A DNA stretch of 64,000 bases from Hoyosella rhizosphaerae (GCF_014643175.1 NZ_BMJH01000003.1:496001-560000); one strand, 5' to 3'; counted from the first letter of the stretch, positions 1-11,100 are shown. Notes: generated by a model from the sequence alone, not told the origin. Program-made: numbers and translations.

Positions 1-250
1 CCGAATAGGCGGCATCCATGTACTGCCTATTCTCCTCAAGGGCACGCTCAGCGACCGCGACAAGAACAGCCGACCGGTTCCCCACACGGTTATAAATTGT
101 CTGCAATGCGACATCGGCGCGTTCAGACACATCCTCGAGCGTCCAAGCATTCGGCCCAAGTTCGACAATTGCCGACTCCGCCGCATCAACTATCGCTTTC
201 CTAGTTGCGGCTTTTCGACGCTCTGTACGTGTTGCCGGTGGGATACTCAC
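1..250 (-). CDS. TetR/AcrR-family regulator, N-terminal part (runs off the window)
   Basis: Reverse-strand translation from a GTG at 250 gives a basic N-terminus followed by a typical TetR helix-turn-helix: an alpha-helical start (KAIVDAAESAIVELG), then TLEDVSERADVALQTIYNRV, the usual recognition-helix pattern with the conserved aromatic Y. The ligand-binding half lies outside the window, so the ligand and targets cannot be inferred. A GGAGGG lies upstream of the chosen GTG, but farther away than usual, so the exact start is uncertain. It is divergent from the large helicase gene to its right. The family is clear; any role in controlling the neighbouring defence gene would be guesswork. Confidence 0.8.
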   Translation of the reverse strand, partial: MSIPPATRTERRKAATRKAIVDAAESAIVELGPNAWTLEDVSERADVALQTIYNRVGNRSAVLVAVAERALEENRQYMDAAYS

Positions 251-558
251 CCGCCGATTGTATAGCCCTCCATAGATAGACGACTATCCAATGTTGGAAC
301 GGCAGGCGGCTACCGCAGCAGTCCGGACTGCGCCCCGGGACTACGAGCAACCATCACGTACTTATCCACCCCAATGCGCATAGGATCCACTCCCGGTTTA
401 ATTAGCAGTCACAGACTGAGGTTAAGGGGCGGTACCATCACAACAGCCATCCCCGCCGCGAGGTTGCCGGAATAGAGCCTCCTCCAATTTCAGAGTGTTT
501 CAGAAAAACCTATTTAGGCAACGGTGAGACTTTCGTACGGCTGGTGTCACAGTAAGGA
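251..558. other. 308-bp divergent intergenic region
   Basis: No convincing coding sequence is visible. It lies between the divergent TetR gene and the first helicase gene and must hold both promoters. I cannot assign a -10/-35 pair or an operator with confidence. Confidence 0.5.
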
Positions 559-564
559 GTGGGA

Positions 565-3500
565 TTGAGCAGCGATCTTGTTGAACGTGGAGCGAATCTT
601 TTTGAGTTTCTTGCCCGCGTTCAGCAGCTGAAGTCACGCACTGTAACGTCGCTTGATTCATACGAACGTGATGGTGCGGTTTTTTGGTTTGCGAGTCTTC
701 CTTCTCATCCCGCTGTCCGAGTCGCTCATGAGACTTCAGGTGGGGAACCGTTTCTAGTCGTCAACAAAGTTCCCGCACACCCAGTTCCTGAGGTTCCCAA
801 GAACCTTTCCTGCTGGGTGGGCAGCAGTGACACTAGGGACCCGAAAAAGTCGCCTCAGGTTCTGCCCTGGATTACAGAAATTGACGAGTCTGGGAATGCG
901 ATTGAACTTAAGTTAGGCGATTTCCCTGAAACCGCGGAGGCCTTGGGAAGTTGGCTGGAGGAATGGAAGCAATGGGCTGCGCGCGAATTAGCTGACAGAC
1001 CTGTCCGCGAGCTGTATTCGCGGTTGTTTGATGCCTACGCTCAGGTCACCGGAAGCCCTGAGGCGGTTGAGGCTGTACTGGCAGTGGGGTGTTTGGCGTG
1101 GAATCCCCCAGCGTTCGATGCTGTCGTTCGACACGTCCTCACCACCCCGGTGACCCTTCATTTCGATGCCGATACCGGACGCCTATTGCTCGTGCGTGAC
1201 TCGGCTGCGCCGTTGAACTGCGAGTACGACATGCTGTCCCCCAAATTGATTGCAGCGCCCGACGAAGTCAATCACGTGGAGAGCGAAGCGCGCGCAGGTG
1301 CTGTCGATCCTCTCGTTGAAGAGTCCGCAGGCAGTCTGATCCGTCGCCTTGTGAACTCAATTGACCCAGCCGGTTCGTACCGTTCTGACCTCACGCGCCC
1401 ACCGATGACAGCGCATGCCCAAGCTTCCTACGCCCCTGCCATTATTGTTCGCAAGCGTTCGCAACGTGGCTTGATTACCACCTTCCGCAAAATCTCGGAT
1501 TACATCCGGGACACAGGTGAGGTGCCGTCAGGCATTAAGAACTTGCTGGATCCCGACCATGTTCCTTCCGTGGCGCCCGATACCACGCCAGGTGCACTCG
1601 TCAGGCGAGGGTCAGAACAGTTCCTGCCCCTACAACTCAATGACGTTCAGCTTCGCATTGTGCACAGCGTGAATGAATCTGCGCATACCGTTGTTCAAGG
1701 TCCGCCCGGAACTGGGAAGACGCATACCGCGGCGGCACTTCTTACTCATCTGCTCGCCCAGGGCAAACGGGTATTGGTGACCGCAAAAACTGATCAGGCT
1801 CTACGTGAAGTGCGCGGGAAACTACCCGAGCAGATCAAGCCGCTCAGCGTTGCGGTAGTGGGTAGCTCTCGCGACGATATGAGTGATCTGCGAACTGCTG
1901 TTGAGTTTCTTTCGGAGCGCAGTGACACCCACGATTCTGCGAAGACGCGGAGTCAAGAACATGTGCTGCTCCAGCGTCTTAACGACCAGCTTGATGAACG
2001 AGAACGGTTACTGCAGCTGGTGCGCGAAATTCGCGCTGAGGAGGTCCGGCTTCACTCATTTGGGGAATACGAAGGCACCCGCGCAGCACTCGCCCAAACT
2101 TACGAAGCGGAACGGCCCGCTCATGAATGGCTCCTATCCTTCGTACACCCCGATCCTGCTGATCAAGCGCCGCTGTCAAACAACCAAATTGCGCTGTGGG
2201 TGTCGTTGTTTTCGGATGATTCAATCGATGCAGATGCAGTGGAAGCGCAGACGTGTCGCATCACTGAAGATGACATCCCCGCGCCCGAGGAATTCACGCG
2301 GTTATGTCTCGACGAGAGAGTCGCAGCCGAGGCAAAGAAGATTCACCATTCACTGACCGAGCACGCAGCCTTTGAGGCGATTTCACAGCTCCCTCCCAGC
2401 CAGCGGCTTGATTTGCAGCACCGAATGAAGCGGATTGCACGCGCTGCAGCAGAGTTTGAGGCTCGGCAAGAACAATGGATGAATGACGCGTTACGTGATG
2501 TGCGAGCGGGCCGAGCACGACAATGGCAATCTCGCGCAAATGTGATCTCTGAGCTCACGGAATTGACAGCGCCACAGGTTCAGCAATTGCAGAACATCAA
2601 GGTGGTGATAAGCAGTGGTGAACGTGCGATTCTGTCTCGACTCGCGCAGAACTTACTTCAACACATTGCGGCAAAAGGCGGAATCAAGGTTCACACTGAT
2701 GGGTCCCCGAAGATTGGCGCCTTTTCACCAAAGGCGGTGAAAGAATCTCGGGCTCTCTTTGATGGTGTGCGTGTTGACGGTCTACCGCCTACCACTGAGC
2801 AACAACTCACTGCGGTCTGCACTGCAGCGAGGGTCTATGACAACTTTGATCGCCTTGATGCTGCGTGGCCAACGAATGTGAGCGCCCCACACGAGGACAC
2901 GTTGTTTGAACTGCTTGATTGGCATCTCACCGAACTCGATCAGCTCCACAAGGTTCTCGCATTTGGTGACGAACTTAATGATGAGGCTCAGCAGCTGTCT
3001 GACTTGGGGTTGCCTCGCCCCAACTGGAACGACTTAGCGTCGGTGCAGCAATACGCCAGCTTGGTAGATGCCGCAACTGCTCATGACGCCTGGCTTGAAT
3101 CTCACACGCCGCTGAGTGAACTTCACAGGAAGGTCACCAGAGAGGCGCAACAGCCACGGCCTGCGAAAGTCATGCAGGACCTTGAAACCGCGATCGCGCG
3201 ACGAGATCCCGAACGGTACGTCGACCTAGTGTCGCGCCTCCGCCGCCTCACCAAGGTTAAGCACGCAATTGAAGTTCGCGTCGACCTCGACGACGCATTA
3301 ACTGCCGTTGCCCCCGCATTGGTCTCAGCGTTTCATAAAGGGTCGGCAAGCGACCTACTCCCGCAGCTCGAACAGTTCGAACAAGCCTGGCAATGGGCAC
3401 AACTCGGTACGTGGCTCGCATCGTTTGAGCAAACAGAAATAAACGAAATCCAGCACCACATCAGCAGCTCAGAAGATCGTGTCCGGTCGCTCGCAGAAAA

Positions 3501-5643
3501 ACTTGCTGCCACGCGGGCCTGGGATCATGCAGTGTCCCCGCAGCGAATGACCAGAAAAACTAAAGCGGATCTGGCCAATTATGTTCAGCGCGTGCATCGC
3601 TACGGCAAGGGAACGGGAAAGCTTGCTGCAACGAGGCTCGCCGAGGTGCGCGAAGCGATGGATCGGTGTCGGCATGCCGTTCCCGTGTGGATTATGCCGA
3701 TCTACCGCATAGCTGAACAACTCGAAGTCACACAGAACATGTTCGACGTTGTGATCGTCGACGAAGCGTCACAAGCCGGGGTCGAAGGAACATTCCTGCA
3801 GTACCTCGCTCCTAAAATCGTCGTGATCGGTGACGACAAGCAAGTCTCCCCCGCTGCGGTCGGCGTCGAAGAACAACCACTACGTGACCTCGCACTTCAG
3901 TTGCTGCCAAACGATCGGTACCGTGCCGCTTGGCAGGATCCCAAACACAGCTTCTTCGACGCCGCCGTGATGCGGTTCGGCGGGCGCATCACACTGACCG
4001 AACACCGCAGGTGTGTCCCAGAGATTATCGGCTTCTCCAACCGGATTGCCTACGAACCCTCCAATATCCGGCTTGTTCCTGTACGCCAATATGGCGCCGA
4101 CCGTCTCGACCCCATCAAGGTTGTCTACGCCAGTGATGGCTTCACCGAGGGTACGACGAACAAAACAAATCCAGTCGAAGCACAACTTATTGTGGATCAG
4201 GTGGTGTCTTGCCTTGAGGATCCGGCCTACGACGGCAAAACGATTGGAATAGTCTCACTACAGGGCGAGCACCAGGCGAAACTGATCGAAAAGCTGCTAC
4301 TCGACCGGATCGAGTCCAACCAATGGGCGGACCGAGAGTTGCGTTGCGGGGACGCTGAAGCATTTCAGGGATCTGAGCGAGACGTCATCTTCCTGTCGAT
4401 GGTGGCAGCACCGGGTGCCAGGATTCAGTCCCTGACCGCCACAATGTATGTACAGCGGTACAACGTCGCTGTGTCGCGCGCGAAAGACCAACTGTGGCTT
4501 TACCACTCAGTACCGTTGAGCAGCTTGCCGAACAAAGAAGACATGCGTTTTCAGCTACTTAGCTACTGCTACGCAATCGCTGAAAATCAGGGTACTGATT
4601 TTGAGTTCGAAGCAATCGACGTCACAGAAGACTCAGTCGTCGAACCCTTCGATAATTTGCTTGAGCAAAACGTGTACTGGCACCTCACCGCTCAGGGCTA
4701 TCGGGTGGATCCGAAACGAAATGTCAACGGTTACCCCATCGACCTTGTCGTTGTCGGCGGACGCGCACGATTGGCAATCGAATGCCAGAACGATACGTGG
4801 TCAGGTCCTGAACACTATGAAAGTCAACTGAAGCTGCAGCGAGATTTGGAACGCTCGGGGTGGCACTTCTTTCGCATACGCGCATCCTCCTACTGGCGAA
4901 ACCGCAGCAGTGTCCTTGACCGGCTGTACTCGGCGCTTGACGAGCTGGGCATTGCCGCCAACCCTGTTGATGCGGTGGTGGCTCAGGTCGAGACTCCACC
5001 TGAAATCAAGTCCGAACCGGAAACGGAAACCAAACTACCGCCGGAATCTGACTCGGAGAACGCCGCTGCTGTTGACACAGAACCTCAGCCCTCGCTACTG
5101 GTCGATGAATACCGTGAGTTCACAGGCAGCGTGCCGCACGTGTTGGAGCTAAACAATGCTCAGTCCCGTGCCGCCTTTGTCGAGATCATTCGCGCAGAAG
5201 GGCCCGTCACTGGTGCGCGGTTGCGCGAGCTCTGTTTGCAGGCAGTTCCTGAACCCGACCGAGTTGTCGCTGCGGCGACACTAAACGTGACCTTGGCGTC
5301 GGCAAGTAGCTTGCCAGAACTTGTTGTGGAGGATGAGCTTGGCCTCGCCGATCCTTTACGCCTGACGTTCCGCATGCCGGATCAGCCCGAAGCGTATCCG
5401 CGGCGCCTCGGAAGCCGGTCAATCAGTGACGTGCCGCCAAGGGAGATTGCGCAGGTAATGGCATTTCATGCCGCAACTATTGGCACCACTGATCGCGAAG
5501 CGCTCATGCGTGCAACCTTGGAATCTTTCGGTGCGACTGAGTTGACTCCGGAAGCCATCACGTCGATGGCGCTCGCCCTGCCACTTGTTCCTCGTTTTCA
5601 GGTCGATCATCACAGCACTACTGCGCCTGCTGTTTCGAATTAA
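565..5643 (+). CDS. Upf1-like SF1 helicase with Vsr-like nuclease and DUF3320-like C-terminus
   Basis: A giant superfamily 1 helicase of the COG1112/Upf1 type, about 1690 residues. Walker A (GPPGTGKT) is near residue 380. It is followed by a long, mostly helical insertion, then Walker B (VIVDEASQAG) near 1067, motif III (GDDKQVSPAAVG), an ExxRC motif near 1150 and motif VI (YNVAVSRAKDQL) near 1310. Residues about 1375-1480 look like a Vsr/DUF559-type PD-(D/E)XK domain (IDLVVV ... IECQ), with Q in place of the usual lysine of ExK. Residues about 1515-1690 resemble DUF3320. A GTG at 559 is in frame but overlaps the ribosome-binding site AAGGAG (554-559), so TTG at 565 is the better start. Known relatives act in anti-phage systems such as Mokosh, where the nuclease is PLD-type. 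Role in defence is inferred from domains and neighbours. Confidence 0.85.
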   Translation: MSSDLVERGANLFEFLARVQQLKSRTVTSLDSYERDGAVFWFASLPSHPAVRVAHETSGGEPFLVVNKVPAHPVPEVPKNLSCWVGSSDTRDPKKSPQVLPWITEIDESGNAIELKLGDFPETAEALGSWLEEWKQWAARELADRPVRELYSRLFDAYAQVTGSPEAVEAVLAVGCLAWNPPAFDAVVRHVLTTPVTLHFDADTGRLLLVRDSAAPLNCEYDMLSPKLIAAPDEVNHVESEARAGAVDPLVEESAGSLIRRLVNSIDPAGSYRSDLTRPPMTAHAQASYAPAIIVRKRSQRGLITTFRKISDYIRDTGEVPSGIKNLLDPDHVPSVAPDTTPGALVRRGSEQFLPLQLNDVQLRIVHSVNESAHTVVQGPPGTGKTHTAAALLTHLLAQGKRVLVTAKTDQALREVRGKLPEQIKPLSVAVVGSSRDDMSDLRTAVEFLSERSDTHDSAKTRSQEHVLLQRLNDQLDERERLLQLVREIRAEEVRLHSFGEYEGTRAALAQTYEAERPAHEWLLSFVHPDPADQAPLSNNQIALWVSLFSDDSIDADAVEAQTCRITEDDIPAPEEFTRLCLDERVAAEAKKIHHSLTEHAAFEAISQLPPSQRLDLQHRMKRIARAAAEFEARQEQWMNDALRDVRAGRARQWQSRANVISELTELTAPQVQQLQNIKVVISSGERAILSRLAQNLLQHIAAKGGIKVHTDGSPKIGAFSPKAVKESRALFDGVRVDGLPPTTEQQLTAVCTAARVYDNFDRLDAAWPTNVSAPHEDTLFELLDWHLTELDQLHKVLAFGDELNDEAQQLSDLGLPRPNWNDLASVQQYASLVDAATAHDAWLESHTPLSELHRKVTREAQQPRPAKVMQDLETAIARRDPERYVDLVSRLRRLTKVKHAIEVRVDLDDALTAVAPALVSAFHKGSASDLLPQLEQFEQAWQWAQLGTWLASFEQTEINEIQHHISSSEDRVRSLAEKLAATRAWDHAVSPQRMTRKTKADLANYVQRVHRYGKGTGKLAATRLAEVREAMDRCRHAVPVWIMPIYRIAEQLEVTQNMFDVVIVDEASQAGVEGTFLQYLAPKIVVIGDDKQVSPAAVGVEEQPLRDLALQLLPNDRYRAAWQDPKHSFFDAAVMRFGGRITLTEHRRCVPEIIGFSNRIAYEPSNIRLVPVRQYGADRLDPIKVVYASDGFTEGTTNKTNPVEAQLIVDQVVSCLEDPAYDGKTIGIVSLQGEHQAKLIEKLLLDRIESNQWADRELRCGDAEAFQGSERDVIFLSMVAAPGARIQSLTATMYVQRYNVAVSRAKDQLWLYHSVPLSSLPNKEDMRFQLLSYCYAIAENQGTDFEFEAIDVTEDSVVEPFDNLLEQNVYWHLTAQGYRVDPKRNVNGYPIDLVVVGGRARLAIECQNDTWSGPEHYESQLKLQRDLERSGWHFFRIRASSYWRNRSSVLDRLYSALDELGIAANPVDAVVAQVETPPEIKSEPETETKLPPESDSENAAAVDTEPQPSLLVDEYREFTGSVPHVLELNNAQSRAAFVEIIRAEGPVTGARLRELCLQAVPEPDRVVAAATLNVTLASASSLPELVVEDELGLADPLRLTFRMPDQPEAYPRRLGSRSISDVPPREIAQVMAFHAATIGTTDREALMRATLESFGATELTPEAITSMALALPLVPRFQVDHHSTTAPAVSN

Positions 5644-5717
5644 CGTCGCAGCGGTTTGGCTACCGGGCTTATGCCAGAAAAGTTAGTGGGCGCTTCGTCA
5701 TCTTGGAAGGGTCGACT

Positions 5718-5957
5718 ATGCGCGGCGAAACCACTCCATCAGCTGGTCGCACTGTGCGTTCACTTATCGACATTCTGTGCAAAAACGGGGTAATAGCCGT
5801 TGACCGTGAGAGTGGGCTTGGTCGATTCACTCGGGACCACACTTTTCCCAGTGCGACAACGTCAGCGACTGTCATCACCGGTACATCAGTCAACGGCAGT
5901 GCGGCGTGGAAGGTGCAAGGAACACAAGTTACTTATGGTCAGTGGAGTCAACGGTAA
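5718..5957 (+). CDS. Small RAMA/DUF4357-like protein
   Basis: A 79-residue protein starting at ATG 5718, preceded by GGAAGGG at ideal spacing and 74 bp after the helicase gene, so probably co-transcribed with it. The middle (AGRTVRSLIDILCKNGVIAV) and the end (FPSATTSATVITGTSVNGSA, then AWKV) match the pattern of RAMA/DUF4357 domains: a tL.dLi..G segment and a later SPS.AA..v.G.s.NG...Wkv signature. Such domains are known as appendages of restriction and methyltransferase proteins and probably bind modified DNA. A stand-alone copy is unusual. Its last 29 bp overlap the 3' end of the convergent helicase gene. Domain assignment is by eye and moderately sure. Confidence 0.55.
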   Translation: MRGETTPSAGRTVRSLIDILCKNGVIAVDRESGLGRFTRDHTFPSATTSATVITGTSVNGSAAWKVQGTQVTYGQWSQR

Positions 5958-8124
5958 GTAGTCCAACAACCGTGCACCCACGTGCGGCAGCGGCTGCATG
6001 TAATAGACGTTCGGGCTGCACTTGCCACCGGGATAGCGATCTGGTCACTGTGAGCAGATTTCCTACTGGATCCGGCCCCGACGCCCACGTTGAAATCGTA
6101 TCCAGTGCCCGTTCCGAATGCCTTCCGTACACCGCGACTTTAGTCACGCCAAGCTCACGCACCGTCAGCATCGGGTCGCTGCTGAGGATCATTCTTGCCG
6201 CTTCACTGACGGTATGTTCAGGACTGGCCACATTCTCGAGTAGCTCCTCCCACGTAGCGATTCCACCGACAGAACGAATGTAGCTCGCAACGTCAACGCT
6301 CATCGAGAGGGATGGTTCTCGTTCTGCCGGTTGATCTTCCGGCTGTTCCGGGGCTTGCCCTTCGGGTTTCAGTGATGGTGATTCGGTTGCTGCCGATTCG
6401 TTGGCCGCAACGTCAAGGGTTTCAGGGGTGCGCTTGTGCGTCGAGTCAGGCGAACCCAGAGGGGCCATGTCGAGCCAGTCCCGCAGTAGAAACGGAAGGT
6501 CGTCAGGACCAGCAGTGACCTTTTCGTCTGCGATGGTGGTGAGCTCGTTGAAAAATGTTTCGTGCGCACCTTTGTCGGGATCTTCGGTTGTGTCCTTAAC
6601 GTAGGCGACGACGAAGACGGCCCGTCCGCCGTTGTTTTTCGGTCTAATTATTCGGCCCATTCGCTGGATCATCTGCCTCCGGCTACGGCTCGCGGCGAGG
6701 ATGAAACCCAACTGCGCATCGGGCACGTCGATGCCTTCGTCCAGAACTCGCGGGGCTGCGACGGCCTGCAATTTTCCTGACCTAAAATCGTTGAGAATAT
6801 CGGTCCTGTTCGCTGGTGTCAGCCCTGATCGCAACAGTCCAACGTCGACACCGAGTGCGCCGAGCTCATGTTGGACTTGTCCTGCTGTGACCACTCGTTC
6901 TGTGAAGAAAATTGATCGAGTGGAGCGCAAAACCTCGGCTGGAAGTTCCTGCACCAGTGCTACTTTGCCCTTGCATTCGGCAAGCACTTCTCTGCGTTCT
7001 TGTAAGCTCTTGAGATACCGTTGCGCAGTCATGGTGGGCTGGCTGAAGTCACTTTTAGCGAGCTGCTGTACGTGCTTCATGAATTCGCCATATGGTTCTT
7101 CGGGCAACCCAAAGTCGTAGACGAGTCGTTGCTGGGCTTTTCGGCACACTTCACTGGCTTTGTCGTACCGGGCACGTTCTACGGGGAGGAAGTCGACACC
7201 AATGGTGACGACGTTGACGGGCGCAATGATGCCGTCCTTCTTTGCGCGTTTGTAGTCACATCCTTGGATTACTGGTCCGAAGTACGGCGCCAGGATCTCG
7301 ACGACGGCGTTGTCACTGCGGTGCAGTGTGGCTGTGAGCCCGAGTCGCCACGTGAAGTCATCGAGTAGTGCTTTGGCATATTCGGAAGCGCCGTAGCGGT
7401 GTACTTCGTCGGCTACCACCAGAGCTCCGACCGCTCCCGTGGATCCGAAGATGTTTCTCCGTGATGCTGATTGGACAGTAGCGATCAGTACGTCCCAGTG
7501 GGGGTTTTCTGGCTTTGCTCCACCGCCTAGTGCCTCAAGATTCGCGGACGGCACCGCTTCGGCAATTGCTTTCTGCCACTGCTGCAACAGGTCTAGTCCT
7601 GGTACTAAGACGACGGCTCTGCGTCCGTCGTCTACTGCTGCCACAATTGCTGCGATTCCTACAGCGGTTTTGCCGGTTCCTGTGACGGCTTCGACGATTC
7701 CTCTGCGGTTGTTTTTCTGCCACGTTTCGAAGGCCTCGGCTTGCCATGCCCTGAGTGGCGGTCCTTGATACGTGCCAAGGTTTGCGTTGCCGCCTTGCGC
7801 TGGCGTCTCGGGCTCAGTACGTGCCCACGGCTGTGCGATGAGTGTGTCACTCGCGGACGGCACCAGCGGCGCACCAGTACTGTCCACTGTCACTGTTCCG
7901 CCATCGTCGGGGTAAGCGGCAGTTTCGGGTTCTGCACGCAATTTCCACAGAGGCGGAATCTGACTGTCAATGACTGTGAATGCGTCCCTGTTTCCGTACA
8001 GGATGCGATTGACAATCGATCGCGTCAGCCCAGGTTCATTGAGTTCTCGGGCGATTTCCTTCGCAGATATCAAGGGGTTTCGCCCAAGCAGTTTCGATAT
8101 CGCTGCTATGTGTTGACGCTCCAT
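5929..8124 (-). CDS. SF2 DEAD/DEAH helicase with N-terminal HTH
   Basis: A 731-residue protein starting at ATG 8124, which has GAGAGG about 5 nt upstream; longer in-frame starts to 8199 lack a ribosome-binding site. The N-terminus (SAKEIARELNEPGLTRSIVN) looks like a winged helix-turn-helix. A type III restriction/SSL2-like helicase core follows: Walker A (TGTGKTAVG) near residue 146, DEVH in ADEVHRYG near 238, TAT motif (LGLTATLHRS), and helicase C-terminal motif VI (IQRMGRIIRP) near 488. The last 120 residues form a separate charged domain of unknown role. Its start lies about 35 bp after the end of the DUF1998 helicase gene, so it is the last gene of the minus-strand operon. It probably unwinds or translocates on DNA as part of a defence complex; this is inferred from context. 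Confidence 0.85.
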   Translation of the reverse strand: MERQHIAAISKLLGRNPLISAKEIARELNEPGLTRSIVNRILYGNRDAFTVIDSQIPPLWKLRAEPETAAYPDDGGTVTVDSTGAPLVPSASDTLIAQPWARTEPETPAQGGNANLGTYQGPPLRAWQAEAFETWQKNNRRGIVEAVTGTGKTAVGIAAIVAAVDDGRRAVVLVPGLDLLQQWQKAIAEAVPSANLEALGGGAKPENPHWDVLIATVQSASRRNIFGSTGAVGALVVADEVHRYGASEYAKALLDDFTWRLGLTATLHRSDNAVVEILAPYFGPVIQGCDYKRAKKDGIIAPVNVVTIGVDFLPVERARYDKASEVCRKAQQRLVYDFGLPEEPYGEFMKHVQQLAKSDFSQPTMTAQRYLKSLQERREVLAECKGKVALVQELPAEVLRSTRSIFFTERVVTAGQVQHELGALGVDVGLLRSGLTPANRTDILNDFRSGKLQAVAAPRVLDEGIDVPDAQLGFILAASRSRRQMIQRMGRIIRPKNNGGRAVFVVAYVKDTTEDPDKGAHETFFNELTTIADEKVTAGPDDLPFLLRDWLDMAPLGSPDSTHKRTPETLDVAANESAATESPSLKPEGQAPEQPEDQPAEREPSLSMSVDVASYIRSVGGIATWEELLENVASPEHTVSEAARMILSSDPMLTVRELGVTKVAVYGRHSERALDTISTWASGPDPVGNLLTVTRSLSRWQVQPERLLHAAAAARGCTVVGLLTVDSTDHK

Positions 8125-8161
8125 GACGCCTCTCGTGTTTGGCATCGGTTGTTGTGGGAGT

Positions 8162-11100
8162 TTACTTCGGGGTGTGCGCCAACGCGGCGAGAAGATCATC
8201 AGCCGTCATCTGAGGGTGACGGAGGACGGTGTACCCGTTTCGTTTCAACCAATCATCACGATCAGTTACTTCGTCGGTGACAACTGCTAGCTCACGGTCC
8301 TTCCACAGCGCTTCGATCGGCCAGTAAATGTCGTTGCGCACTCCCACTTCGGCACCCACTTCGGGTGCGGGTACACCTGATTGGGCGACCAGTCGAAGCA
8401 AGTCGCGGAGGTCTCGTTCGGCAACGTATTCGAGTTGACTTTGCCACTGGCTGGAAACTGGAACTCCGGCGGCTGAAATACCGATGAGCTCTAGGAGGTG
8501 AAGTGCACCTCTGCGACTGAGTTGGTCATGGTGTCGCGCGTTGCGGTGCGACCGCAAACAGCCGTAGCAGGATGTTTCTTCACCGCAGTCGCAGTTTTTC
8601 ACCCGTAGGTAGGCCTTGTACAGCACATCCTGGAAATTTTCGGTGATCATTTTCGCGGCACCTGCACCACCTGGAACAGTGTCAAATAGCACGAGGCTGC
8701 GGAGACCTTTCTTGCTCCATGACAGGGTTGCGTCGATGTCGTCGCGAGAGATTTCCAGGTGCTCGGAGGCCCCTTCGAGTAGCGCGTACAGCGCCGACAA
8801 CCAGTCGTCGATGTGCTCGGCCGCGAACACAAGGGAACTGAACGTAAACTCCGCGATGTCCGTTTGGTATTCGTGGCCCAATGAGCGGAGGCTCAGCGAG
8901 GTTCGCCCGCATGAATCACCGGTGGTTGGTCGCTCGTGGGTTTTTGGCGCTTGCCGCCCTTTGGGGCCTGCCCATCCGCACGATTCGCACACATAGAAGC
9001 CTTTTGCCGGGCCTTCCGAAATAGCCACCATGGTTGCCCGTGTTCCGGAGCGAATGTGAACTTCAGTTCCGTTCGGCGACGGCCAAAGTGTGTCCGCTAC
9101 TTCGTCACCAAGATCGTGCACGTGCGTGGATCCGTGCCAACGAGTTTCTGGCGGGGCTGAGCCGACAGATTCGGTTTTCCTATCTGCCACGAAGCCAAAC
9201 TCGGGCACTATGTAGCTCAGTTTGGTGCGCGGTTTAGTGGAGCCGCATTCACATGCACCTTGTTCGTCGGGCAGGTTGATTGCGGATTCGAACCGGTCGC
9301 ATTCCACGCAAATCCGGTACTCATGCTTCACTAAGTCCTTGCCAGGGACGCGGTACACGCCGCGGGATCGCCATAGCTTTCCTCCTGCGACGATTTCGTT
9401 GCCTGGTGCATATTCATAAATTGCCAGGGATAGGTCGCGGTCGAGTTTGAGTTTGGCGCCGGTCGAATCTGCCGCATGGAGGGTTCGGAGTTCCACGGTA
9501 TCCACGGGGAAACCGTATTTGGGGAGCACATTTTTTGTTGCGAGGTAGCCGATTAGCTGACGCGTCTCCACTGTTTTGAGGGTTTGCTCAAGTTGTCGTG
9601 CGGCTCCAAATCTGCGCGCTGCTGCTGCCTCGTCGATCATTTTGTTGAACTCGCTGATGTCTGCCTGAACTTCCGCTTCGACACAGCGCAACAGGTCGAC
9701 AAGTTTCGGCACCCATGCTTGGGTGTCGACGCCGAGTTCGTTCTTCACAGGTTCGGGCAGGATCTGATTGAGTGCGGTTGTGATCTCGTTTGGCACCGGA
9801 GTGAGATACGCCTCCAGGTCATTCACGATTGAGGGTTTGTTTTTTCCGTCGCCGAAGAATTCGCTCGAGGTTTTCCACAGCGAGCCGTCGGCAGATTTTG
9901 CGTGACGCCAGAATGCTGAAATTGCCACGGAGTGGGCGTGGCGCCTGCTAATTCGTTCGTTTTCGATGGGGACCCAGGGCACCCGCATGGTTCCCGCGAT
10001 CATGCTGATGGGGTCGGCGAACTTTGTGAGGTCGTGAGACCTGCGCTGCGCGTATGTCAACACCAGCGCGGCGGCACCTGCGCGTCGTCCTGCACGGCCC
10101 GCTCGTTGCACATAGTTGGCGGTCCTTGGTGGCATGTTGCGCAGGACGACGGCTTGGAGGTCACCTACGTCAACGCCGAGTTCGAAGGTCGTGGAGCACG
10201 ACAGCACGTTGAGAACACCTTTAACGAAATCGTTTTGGATTTCGGCGGCTTCTTCAGAGGTCCACTGCGCCGTATGTTCTTTGGCACTGAGTGGTGCCGG
10301 GTTGAGGGTCCGGTAGAGGTAGCGATAATGGTTCTCGTCATTTTCTTGGGTTGGTGGGGTAAACGACTCTAGGTTCCCTTCGCAGCCCAACCCGGGGCAC
10401 ACTCCAGCAATGGACCGTGCGGTGATTCGCCGACAGGCACTGCATTCGTACCAGACGGAGCTGAGACCACTGTCAAGGCGCAGTTGTCGGTGGTCGACTT
10501 GACTCACCACTCCGACGCTGAGGTGGTGGGAGTCTGTGATCCAGGAGGTTTGCGCTCGGATGAATTCCCAGCACTTTTCTAGGGTCTCCCTGGCGCCGAG
10601 TGGCGAGTTGATGGCACTAAAGACCCTGGTGAGATAGTTGATTCGCCTGTTGGTTCCCCTGGTGGGCAACCAGCTGAGGATTTTTCGTTTTGCGTCAGAT
10701 CCGTTGTATCTCAGATAGATGGGGCCAAGTCGGGGTGCGAAGCGATCGTCCTTGGGGTCAACATCGTCTGGCAGTGTTACCGCCCCTTGGTGCCGCATCG
10801 TGTCCACTAGCTCTTCGAGCAGACCCCATGCTTGATCCTCGGTAAGTCCTGCATTTGTGAGTGGTCGTGGTGGTTTGACGCCTTCTGGGCGTTTGAGGGT
10901 TGTCCGCAGAATGCCAACGCCTTCGAGGGATTTGCGCACGTCGGTGGCGACTAGTTCACTGGCTACCCATGTCGCCGCTTGGCTCACACGGTCTGGGCCG
11001 ACCACGTCGTCTCTGAAGTGTCCGTGGGTGCTGGCGCGTTTGGCGACCATCCGCGCTAGGTAGTCGACGGAAATTTCTTCGTCTTCGAATCGCGGGTCGG

